A DNA stretch of 64,000 nucleotides from Microlunatus elymi (GTDB lineage Bacteria > Actinomycetota > Actinomycetes > Propionibacteriales > Propionibacteriaceae): positions 1,550,001-1,614,000 of the forward strand of contig NZ_CP041692.1 of assembly GCF_007362775.1 (NCBI RefSeq). Direction: 5' to 3'. The notes under the pieces are model-generated. The model saw only the letters and a list, made by a program, of their open reading frames with translations, had not been told where the DNA came from and did no database searches. Shown here one piece after another: positions 25,764 to 32,630 of the stretch (positions are counted from its first letter, which is position 1; every line of letters begins with the position of its first letter). Made by a program: the position numbers and the translations under genes.

Positions 25764-27650
25764 GTGATTCAGGAGCCGGACACGACCCGCGAGCTCGCGG
25801 GCCGGTTCCATGACCGGGTCCGCGACGAAATCATGGCGCAGAATGATCAACTGATCATCGCCGCACTGTGGGCCGACCAACACCCACCCGACGGACTGCC
25901 TCGGACAGGCGCGGTGAGCCTGGTCGCCGAGCGTGCGGTCCGTCCCGGTGGCGAGGGCACCCCGGAGGTGGCCGAGTTCGCCGCTGCCGAACTCGCCCCC
26001 GAGGGCGGAATCAGCGTCGGCGCGGCCAAAGCTCTGATCGCTGACGTGCTCGATCTGCGCCACCGGCTCCCGCTGATCTGGCGACTGGTCCAAACCGGCC
26101 AGGTGCGCGCCTGGGTCGCCCGCCGTGTCGCCGTCCAAACCCGGCACTTGTCGCTCGCCCAGGCCGGCCGGGCCGACCAACTCCTGGCCGCGGCGATCCA
26201 AGGCCCGATCGGGCCGGTGCGCCTGGACAACCGGATCAAAGCAGCCCTGCTCACCGTGGATGCCGAACACATGGCCCAACTGGCCGCCCAAGCCCTACGG
26301 ATGCGCGGTGTGTGGGTTGGGCAATCCAACACCGACGGGGTTACCGAGGTGGTCCTGCGAATGGACGCCCCGGGCGCGATCGCGTTGAAGGCCCGGATCG
26401 ACCAGCTGGCCCGGATCCTGATGCATGCGCCCGAACCGATCCCCGGGGTGCCCGACCGAAACCCGCAATCCTTCGACGAATGGCAGGCCGTCGCCGCCGA
26501 GGTCGCCGCCAACTCCCTGCTCGCGGCCAAGATCTTGATCGAACACGACCAGCCTGACCTGTTCGACGCGTTCGCCGACCTGTATGCGCCACCGGCCAGC
26601 CATGCCCGCGGCCCGCACGAGACCCCGCCGGACCGGTACCCGGCGAACGAGGCCGACCTCGCTCCCACCGACCCGGGCCGTGAGGCGCCGGATCCCGACG
26701 AGCCACCGCTGCCCGAGGACCTGCCACCCGACGATGCCGACCTGCTGGATGATCCCAACGCTGGTGATTCTGGTCAGGGTTCGGATGATCATGATCATGC
26801 AGCCGGTGCTTACGATTCCGGTCCTTCGACAGGCTCAGGAACCGACGGTAGTGCCACCGATGATCATGGTCGACCACGGCCCGGTGATCGACCCCCAGCA
26901 TCCGGTGACCGAAGATCAGCTCATCATCCACCGGGCCGACAAGCGCTACCGGCTGCATTCGACTCCGAACTGCGCGACGCCTACCGCGACCAGGCACTCC
27001 GGGCACTGCTGCGCGCCCTGGACCCGAGGCGGCTCGCCACACCCGTGACCCTGCACGTCCACTGCACCGCTGACGGACTCGCACGACAACCAGCGACCAC
27101 CGCAGCTGGCATGGGCCGACCAGCAGTCGTTCGACAGGCTCGTGTCCCGAATCGTGAGGTTCAGGATGCGCCGATTGCTCGGATCGAGGAGATCGGGCCG
27201 GTCCTTCTCGACCAGGTTCGCGCCTGGTTCGGCAGCGGTGCGGTGATCGATCTCCAACCCGTCATCGACGTGGCCGGTATCCAACCCGTGGATGCTTATG
27301 AGGTCCCGGCGGCGATGCGTGAAGCCCTGTTCCTGCGGACCCCGGCCAGCGCGTTCCCGTACTCCAATCAGGTCAACCGAGCGATGGACGCCGACCACAC
27401 CATCCCGTACCGACGGGAGCCAAACCCAGCAGGTCAGACCGGCCTACAGAATCTCGGACTCTTGGGCAGAGCCGAACACCGGTTCAAAACCCACGGCCGG
27501 ATCGCCATCAGGCAACCGGTCCCGGGCACCTACCTCTGGAGGACCTTCACCGGACGCGTCATCGTCGTCAACGACACCGGCACCCACGACCTCGGCATCA
27601 ACACCTTCGCCGACACCATCTGGCAAGCGGCACGCCGGCCGGCAGCTTGA
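25764..27650 (+). CDS. DUF222 and HNH-endonuclease domain protein (13E12-repeat type)
   Basis: About 628 residues from GTG 25764 (TTG 25749 is an alternative). The DUF222 domain lies at about 10-240 (GEGTPEVAEFAAAELAPEGG, LRHRLPLIWRLVQTGQVRAWVARRVA). A long acidic low-complexity linker follows (about 275-385), then a second conserved part and a C-terminal HNH-like nuclease segment with MDADHTIPYRREPN and LGLLGRAEHRFKTHG. These multicopy actinobacterial proteins have no proven role. The linker contains a copy of the dispersed element (26820-26843, read as GPSTGSGT) next to stacked TGATCATGATCATG words, so repeats have been absorbed into the coding frame. A paralogue is at 51.1 kb. Confidence 0.88.
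   Translation: MIQEPDTTRELAGRFHDRVRDEIMAQNDQLIIAALWADQHPPDGLPRTGAVSLVAERAVRPGGEGTPEVAEFAAAELAPEGGISVGAAKALIADVLDLRHRLPLIWRLVQTGQVRAWVARRVAVQTRHLSLAQAGRADQLLAAAIQGPIGPVRLDNRIKAALLTVDAEHMAQLAAQALRMRGVWVGQSNTDGVTEVVLRMDAPGAIALKARIDQLARILMHAPEPIPGVPDRNPQSFDEWQAVAAEVAANSLLAAKILIEHDQPDLFDAFADLYAPPASHARGPHETPPDRYPANEADLAPTDPGREAPDPDEPPLPEDLPPDDADLLDDPNAGDSGQGSDDHDHAAGAYDSGPSTGSGTDGSATDDHGRPRPGDRPPASGDRRSAHHPPGRQALPAAFDSELRDAYRDQALRALLRALDPRRLATPVTLHVHCTADGLARQPATTAAGMGRPAVVRQARVPNREVQDAPIARIEEIGPVLLDQVRAWFGSGAVIDLQPVIDVAGIQPVDAYEVPAAMREALFLRTPASAFPYSNQVNRAMDADHTIPYRREPNPAGQTGLQNLGLLGRAEHRFKTHGRIAIRQPVPGTYLWRTFTGRVIVVNDTGTHDLGINTFADTIWQAARRPAA
26820..26843. repeat. Dispersed CTTCGACAGGCTCAGG element inside the DUF222 gene
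   Basis: GGTCCTTCGACAGGCTCAGG and flanking bases, one of several copies in the window (also 10431-10453, 30414-30432, 30477-30566, 56388-56410). Here it is translated as part of the low-complexity linker. Confidence 0.85.
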
Positions 27651-27982
27651 CGCGTTGAGAAGTTGTCAAGTCCGCGGCGTGTAGGGCGGCACCGATTCAA
27701 GATCAACATCGACGTCCGGCCAGCGCTTTCACGAACTCGATCACGCTGTGCGGCAGGACCACGCCTGTTGTCATGATGGGTCCGCTCCCGGATTGCCTCT
27801 GAGTGTTCATACCCGCCGAACCCGCGGCCAGGAAGGAAATTCGTACGAGCTCGATCGATCATCTCGTCGCGATCCGCCGACTCGGATCCGGGAGATGAAG
27901 ATACCGGACTGCCGACGGAGGCGAACGCTGATCAGCAACGGTCTGCTCCGTGCAGCGCCCGAGGTCAGTTACTGTCGGCGAC
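27651..27982. other. 332-base region without a supported gene
   Basis: It lies between the DUF222-HNH gene and the frameshifted gene. Short reading frames are present on both strands but none has a recognisable product or good start signals. TTGTCAAGTCCG near 27663 resembles the TTGTCAG hairpin arms seen elsewhere but has no partner arm nearby. No tRNA or clear terminator seen. Confidence 0.5.
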
Positions 27983-28763
27983 GTGGACCAGAGCAGATCC
28001 GACAGATCGGACGAGATCATGGCGGCGCTGGCCGCGGCGCGGAAAGCGCACTCGGCGGCCAGTGAGGCATTGAACAAGGCCGAGGCAGCGGCCCGACTGG
28101 CCGGCATGTCCGTCGACAGCGACCCAGGCGGGGAGGTCGTGCAGGCGCCGGCCGAGGAGTTGCGAGTGCAGCGCATTCGGATCGTCGAGCCCGACGGCAC
28201 GACCCGGATGATCATCGGCAACTCGACGGCCTCCGCCGTCGCACCGATACGAGGTCAGGACGAACCTCACCCGGGACGCGGTGAGTTTGCCGGAATCATC
28301 TTCTGCAACGACGAAGGGACAGAAGCCGGCGGGCTCGTGTACGCCCGGTGGAGTTGTCGACGGCGAACCGCGCCAGCTGGGATTCTGGACCGTCGATGAC
28401 TTCGAGCAGAACGAGGGTTTCAAACTCGGTGCCATGCAAGCCGGCCACGAGCGGGCCAAGTGGATCGAGTTCGCCGATCAACCGTTCTTCTCGCTGGCCG
28501 ACTTCATCGCCGAATCGAAGGGCAAGACGGGCGCCGAGTTGGAGGAGATCCAGCAGCGTTACTGGCCCGCCGGCACGGACGGCAACGGGATCACCCGGAT
28601 GCGGCTGTTCAAGGATCCGGACGGCGCGGTGGGATTGTCCTTGCGGGACACGGATGGCGTCGAACGGATCCGGCTGGTGGTTGACGCCGAGGGCGGGGCC
28701 AAGATGATCATGACCGCTCGCGACGGATCCATCTGGCAGCAGCCGGCTGCACCAGCCACCTGA
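27983..28763 (+). pseudogene. Frameshifted gene for an actinobacterial protein of unknown function
   Basis: Two frames together give one sensible protein of about 260 residues. The first, from GTG 27983, has an N-terminal coiled helix (ALAAARKAHSAASEALNKAE) and the strand-rich block LRVQRIRIVEPDGTTRMIIGN, then EFAGIIFCNDEGTEAGGLVY. At about 28337-28343 (around TACGCCCGG) the sense moves to the next frame, continuing GGVVDGEPRQLGFWTVDDFEQNEGFKLG and ending RLVVDAEGGAKMIMTARDGS. One extra base in the GCCC run explains it: a real mutation, a sequencing error, or less likely a programmed shift. Homologues I recall carry the same IVEPDGTxRM and NDEGxExGGL blocks, but no function is known. Confidence 0.7.
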
Positions 28764-28790
28764 GGTTCCGACCTACTACTTGGAGGACTT

Positions 28791-29513
28791 GTGCCGAATC
28801 GATTCACGCGGGTTGTGCTGAAGGTGAGCGGGGAGGCGTTGTCGGGTGATGCCGGTACGGGCGTCGATCCCGATGCGCTCGATCAGATGGCACAGCAGAT
28901 CCTGCAGGTTCACGATCTTGGCGTGCAGATCGGTGTCGTGGTCGGTGGCGGCAACTACTTCCGCGGTCGGATGGCCGACAGCTGGGGGATTGGTCGCGCC
29001 GAAGCGGACAACATCGGCATGCTCGGCACGGTGATGAACGCGCTGATGCTGCGAGGATCGCTGACCGGCAAGAGCGATGCCGACGTACGGGTGATGACCG
29101 CCATTCCGATGCAGAGCATCGCCGAACCGTTCATCCGACTGCGCGCTGTCCGGCACCTGAAGCACGGCGCGATCGTGATCATGGCCGCCGGCATCGGTCA
29201 GCCGTACGTGACCACGGACTACCCGTCGGTGCAGCGCGCCCTGGAGTTGGAAGCCGACGCGCTGCTGGTGGCCAAACGCGGCGTCGACGGCGTCTATGAC
29301 AAGGATCCCAACGTCCACACGGATGCCCGGCGATACCGACGGTTCGGCTACCGCGAGGCGATCGACAAGGGACTGGAGATCATGGACACCAGCGCGTTCG
29401 TGCTGGCCGAGGAGCAGAAGCTGGTCATGCACGTCTTCGACGTTGCCGGCGACGGACTGATGCGACGGGCCTGCCTGGGCGAGGACGTCGGCACCACCAT
29501 CACTGCCGACTGA
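28791..29513 (+). CDS. UMP-kinase-like amino acid kinase (possible second PyrH)
   Basis: Predicted to phosphorylate UMP with ATP. 240 residues: VVLKVSGEALSGD at the N-terminus, VVVGGGNYFRGR near 48, DNIGMLGTVMNALMLRG near 70, AGIGQPYVTTDYPSVQRALELEA near 135 and AKRGVDGVYDKDP near 165 follow the PyrH pattern. Start GTG 28791, with GGAGGA upstream. Normal actinobacterial pyrH sits between tsf and frr. This gene stands alone beside an APH-like kinase, and its nucleotide loop reads MADSWGIGRAEAD, which differs from the usual actinobacterial PyrH. It may be a horizontally acquired or duplicated isozyme. Activity and the possible UTP control are not visible from sequence. Confidence 0.82.
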   Translation: MPNRFTRVVLKVSGEALSGDAGTGVDPDALDQMAQQILQVHDLGVQIGVVVGGGNYFRGRMADSWGIGRAEADNIGMLGTVMNALMLRGSLTGKSDADVRVMTAIPMQSIAEPFIRLRAVRHLKHGAIVIMAAGIGQPYVTTDYPSVQRALELEADALLVAKRGVDGVYDKDPNVHTDARRYRRFGYREAIDKGLEIMDTSAFVLAEEQKLVMHVFDVAGDGLMRRACLGEDVGTTITAD

Positions 29514-29526
29514 AGGAGCGAAGATC

Positions 29527-30405
29527 ATGCGGATGCCCGCCGCCGAGATCGACGTCAACGCCGAACTGGTGCAGAAGTTGATCATGGAGCAACATCCGGA
29601 CCTGTCGGCACCGTTGATCATGGTCGCCAACGGTTGGGACAACGTGATTTTCCGCCTCGGCGATGATCTTGGGGTCCGGTTGCCGCGTCGTCAGGTCGCC
29701 GCGCAACTGGTGATCAACGAACAACGGTGGCTGCCGACCATCGCAGCGTCGCTTCCGGTGCGGACGCCGGTGCCGATCCGGATCGGCCAACCCAGCAAGG
29801 ACTTCCCGTGGGCGTGGACGATCGGCCCGTGGCTCGATGGTCGATCGCTGATCGAACTTCCGGTCGCCGATCGCTCGCGCTTCGCTCCGGCGCTGGCCGA
29901 GTTCCTCGCCGCACTGCACCGGCCTGCTCCGGTCGACGCGCCGCACAACCCGGTACGCGGTGTGCCGCTCGCCGATCGAGCAAGCCTGGCTGCCGAACAC
30001 CTCGACAGTGGTCTGGTGCCCGATGCCGACCGGCTGCGTCGACTGTGGGTGCAGCTGCTCGGAACGCCTGCCTGGGCAGCGGATCCGGTCTGGGTGCACG
30101 GTGACCCGCACCCGGCGAACGTCCTCGTCAGCCATGATCAACTCAGTGCCGTGATCGACTTCGGCGACGTCAACTCCGGTGATCCGGCCACCGACCTCGC
30201 CGCGGGATGGCTGAGCTTCGATGTCGCGGGCCGATCAGCCTTCAAGGCTCGCTATCAGCAGCTCACCGGGATGGATGGCGATCTCTGGCAACGAGCCCGC
30301 GGCTGGGCCCTGGTGATCGGCATGGCCCTGGTGGTCAACTCCGATGATCATCCGCAATTGGCCGCGGTAGGTCGGCACGCACTAGCTGCAGTGCTGGAGG
30401 ATTGA
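29527..30405 (+). CDS. Aminoglycoside-phosphotransferase-family kinase (APH/choline-kinase fold)
   Basis: 292 residues. VFRLGDDLGVRLPRR-like ATP-binding strands lie near residue 40, with the catalytic loop VHGDPHPANVLV near 192 and the metal-binding VIDFGDVNSGDPATDLA near 213, the standard APH set. The substrate is unknown; such proteins phosphorylate antibiotics (macrolides, aminoglycosides) or small metabolites. ATG 29527 follows AAGGAGCG and sits 13 bases behind the UMP-kinase-like gene, so the two are likely co-transcribed. Resistance should not be assumed. Confidence 0.85.
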   Translation: MRMPAAEIDVNAELVQKLIMEQHPDLSAPLIMVANGWDNVIFRLGDDLGVRLPRRQVAAQLVINEQRWLPTIAASLPVRTPVPIRIGQPSKDFPWAWTIGPWLDGRSLIELPVADRSRFAPALAEFLAALHRPAPVDAPHNPVRGVPLADRASLAAEHLDSGLVPDADRLRRLWVQLLGTPAWAADPVWVHGDPHPANVLVSHDQLSAVIDFGDVNSGDPATDLAAGWLSFDVAGRSAFKARYQQLTGMDGDLWQRARGWALVIGMALVVNSDDHPQLAAVGRHALAAVLED

Positions 30406-30413
30406 GTTACTGG

Positions 30414-30566
30414 CCCTTCGACAAGCTCAGGGACCTTAACCCGGTTCTCCGGTGATCTTGTTTTGGGCCGGTGGTGCCCTTCGACAAGCTCAGGTCCTTC
30501 GACAAGCTCAGGTCCTTCGACAAGCTCAGGTCCTTCGACAAGCTCAGGTCCTTCGACAAGCTCAGG
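30414..30566. repeat. Tandem array of the dispersed CTTCGACAAGCTCAGG element
   Basis: One isolated copy, CCCTTCGACAAGCTCAGGG, lies at 30414-30432. Five head-to-tail 18-bp units (first CCCTTCGACAAGCTCAGG, then four TCCTTCGACAAGCTCAGG) run 30477-30566. Units are identical apart from the first base. There are no spacers between them, so this is a satellite-like expansion, not CRISPR. The unit contains a partial palindrome (CTTCGACAAG/CTTGTCGAAG). Confidence 0.95.
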
Positions 30567-30826
30567 ACCCTCAACAGCGCGTCCCCAATCATGGAGTTGC
30601 TAGGGATCGTTGCCAAGATGATCTTGGGAGGCAGCCACTCGAACGCAACCTATGCATGCCCGTCGAGCGCCCCAGCGCGAGACCGTGCCCGTAGCACAGC
30701 GGAGGGCACGCGGCGCCGCGACTGTGGAGGTGCCCACGCCCGGGGGTACGGGGGTCGCCCCCCGGAACGCAAGACGCCAGACCAGGTCGCGGCAGCGGCA
30801 CAGTCTCGACCGCGTATCAATCTGCG
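30567..30826. other. Non-coding stretch after the repeat array
   Basis: It lies between the array and the convergent end of dprE2. No supported gene, RNA or clear terminator. It includes a GC-rich patch with short inverted repeats (GGGGGTCGCCCCCC near 30740-30760) that could end transcription from either side. Confidence 0.45.
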
Positions 30827-31597
30827 CTATATCGGCAATCGGCGGAAGAGCGGGCGGGGGACGTGGCGGAGGCCGGACATCACGTAGCGGAAGGCGTTCG
30901 GCACCCAGATCAGTTCCTTGCGGTCGCGTACCGCGGCCAGGGTCGCCGCGGCCACCTCGTCCGGGGTCACGGCCAGCGGCGCCTCGGCCATCCCGGCAGT
31001 CATCTTCGAGCGGACGAAGCCGGGGCGGACCACCAGCACCCGCGCGCCGAACGGCCGAAGCGCCTCGCCGAGGCCGAGGTAGAAGCCGTCGAAGCCGGCC
31101 TTGGTGGAGCCGTAGACGAAGTTGGAACGCCGTACCCGCTCGCCGGCAACGCTGGACAGGGCGACGATCTGGCCGTACCCCTGACCCTTGAACCGGTCGG
31201 CCAGCAGCGCACCGATGTGCACCGGCGCGGCGTAGTTGATCTCGGCCAGCTCCAGCGCGTGCTCGGGATCGGTCCAGGCGCGTTCGGCGTCACCGAGGAT
31301 GCCGAAGGCGACCACGGCAAGATCAACATCGCCCTGCGCGAAGGCCTGCTCCACCACCCGCTTGCGGGATTCGACGTCGGTCGCCTCGAAGTCCAGCTCG
31401 GTCACCGTGCAACCGGCGTCGGTCAGCCCGGTCGCCGCCGGCGTACGCCGCTCGCCGGGCCGAGCAGCCAGCACGACCCGCAACGTCGTGCCCTGTTCGT
31501 GCCGCACGGCCGCGTACCGGTGGGCGATGGCCAAGGCGATGTCGGAGGTGCCGCCGAGCAGCAACAGCGACTGCGGTACGCCGAGAGCGTCGATCAC
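30827..31597 (-). CDS. dprE2: Decaprenylphosphoryl-D-2-keto-erythropentose reductase (DprE2-like SDR)
   Basis: The second step of the epimerisation that makes decaprenyl-phosphoryl-arabinose: NADH reduction of the keto intermediate, at the membrane face. 256 residues, short-chain dehydrogenase. The cofactor motif LLLLGGTSDIALAIAHRYA is atypical of SDRs but matches DprE2. The catalytic Ser in VALSSVAGERVRRSNFVYGSTKAG is followed by the YxxxK pair (near 153-157). The C-terminus RHVPRPLFRRLPI also fits. Start GTG 31597 after GAGAGGAA, 39 bases behind the UbiA gene. In M. tuberculosis the same functions cluster with the arabinan genes; dprE1 is not in this window. Confidence 0.85.
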   Translation of the reverse strand: MIDALGVPQSLLLLGGTSDIALAIAHRYAAVRHEQGTTLRVVLAARPGERRTPAATGLTDAGCTVTELDFEATDVESRKRVVEQAFAQGDVDLAVVAFGILGDAERAWTDPEHALELAEINYAAPVHIGALLADRFKGQGYGQIVALSSVAGERVRRSNFVYGSTKAGFDGFYLGLGEALRPFGARVLVVRPGFVRSKMTAGMAEAPLAVTPDEVAAATLAAVRDRKELIWVPNAFRYVMSGLRHVPRPLFRRLPI

Positions 31598-31636
31598 GGG
31601 GTTCCTCTCCTCGAAAGTCGTACGAAGGCAGCAACG

Positions 31637-32563
31637 TCAGCCGAAGACCGCGATGCAGATCAAGATCAACCAGATCAGCGCCAGCACTTGTAGCACCCGA
31701 TCCTTCAGCACCACGTCCTCCGGTTCCCCGGCCGTGCCCAGGTCGATCTCTCGCGCGTACTGCAGCAGGCCGAGGGTGAACGGGGCGATCGAGATCGCGG
31801 TCCACCCTACGCCGAGCGGCCCGCGGTGCAGATTGTCGAAGGCCCACAGGCTGTAGCTGATCAGCACCATCGCCGCGGACAGCATCCAGGCAAACCGCAG
31901 GTACGAGTCGGTGTAGCTGGCCAGTGACCTGCGCGTGCCCGCGTCCGCACCGAGAGCGAGCATCTCCGAGTAGCGCTTGCCCGCGACCATGAACAACGAA
32001 CCGAACGATGCGACCAACAGGAACCACTGGCTGAGCGGGATGCCACTGGCCACGCCGCCGGCGATCGCTCGCAACAGGAAGCCGCTGGCCACCATGGCCA
32101 GGTCGATCACCGGCTGATGCTTCAGAAAGGTGGAGTAGCCGATCTGCAGCAGCAGATAGACGCTGACGGTGATGCCGAGCGGAATCGCTGTCAGGTAACC
32201 GATCGCCAGCCCGGCCACCCCGACCACGACCGCCAGGATCCAGGCCGTGCTGATCTTGAGTTCGCCGGCCGGGATCGGCCGGAACCGCTTCTTCGGGTGC
32301 TGCCGATCCTCCTCGACGTCGCGGATGTCGTTGATCAGATAGACCGCCCCGCTGACCAGGCAGAACGAGACGAACGCCAGCAACGAGCTGGTCAGCACTC
32401 CCGGTGCGAACATCTTGCCCGCCGCCAGCGGCGCGGAGAAGACCAACACGTTCTTGATCCACTGCCGCGGCCGCAGCGCCCGGATCGGCGCGGGCAGCCT
32501 CGCCCGACCGCGCTGGATGTCGGGCACGGGGTCGTTCGGCGCCGGCGTCAGTTCGTCAGACAT
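31637..32563 (-). CDS. ubiA: Decaprenyl-phosphate phosphoribosyltransferase (UbiA family)
   Basis: Joins phosphoribosyl pyrophosphate to decaprenyl phosphate, the first committed step to decaprenyl-phosphoryl-arabinose. 308 residues with about nine membrane helices. The Asp-rich active-site loop VYLINDIRDVEEDRQHPKKR near 75 is characteristic of this branch of UbiA, as is RPRQWIKNVLVFSAPLA before it. A second polar loop, YSEMLALGADAGTRRSLASY, lies near 200. ATG 32563. It forms an operon with dprE2. Its presence implies an arabinose-containing envelope glycan, which is less expected outside the mycolate-containing actinobacteria. Confidence 0.9.
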   Translation of the reverse strand: MSDELTPAPNDPVPDIQRGRARLPAPIRALRPRQWIKNVLVFSAPLAAGKMFAPGVLTSSLLAFVSFCLVSGAVYLINDIRDVEEDRQHPKKRFRPIPAGELKISTAWILAVVVGVAGLAIGYLTAIPLGITVSVYLLLQIGYSTFLKHQPVIDLAMVASGFLLRAIAGGVASGIPLSQWFLLVASFGSLFMVAGKRYSEMLALGADAGTRRSLASYTDSYLRFAWMLSAAMVLISYSLWAFDNLHRGPLGVGWTAISIAPFTLGLLQYAREIDLGTAGEPEDVVLKDRVLQVLALIWLILICIAVFG

Positions 32564-32630
32564 AACGAGCGAAGGTTAGCTGGCCGGGTTCGACCGGGCC
32601 GAGTCCGACACCGGGGTCGGTGGGTGCGTA

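Noticed and set aside
29527-30405. Antibiotic-resistance gene call for the APH-family kinase
   Set aside because: The fold is clear but the substrate is not; actinobacteria carry many metabolic members.
30477-30566. CRISPR-like repeat array
   Set aside because: Units are directly abutted with no spacers, and the same unit occurs dispersed through the window, so it is a tandem repeat.
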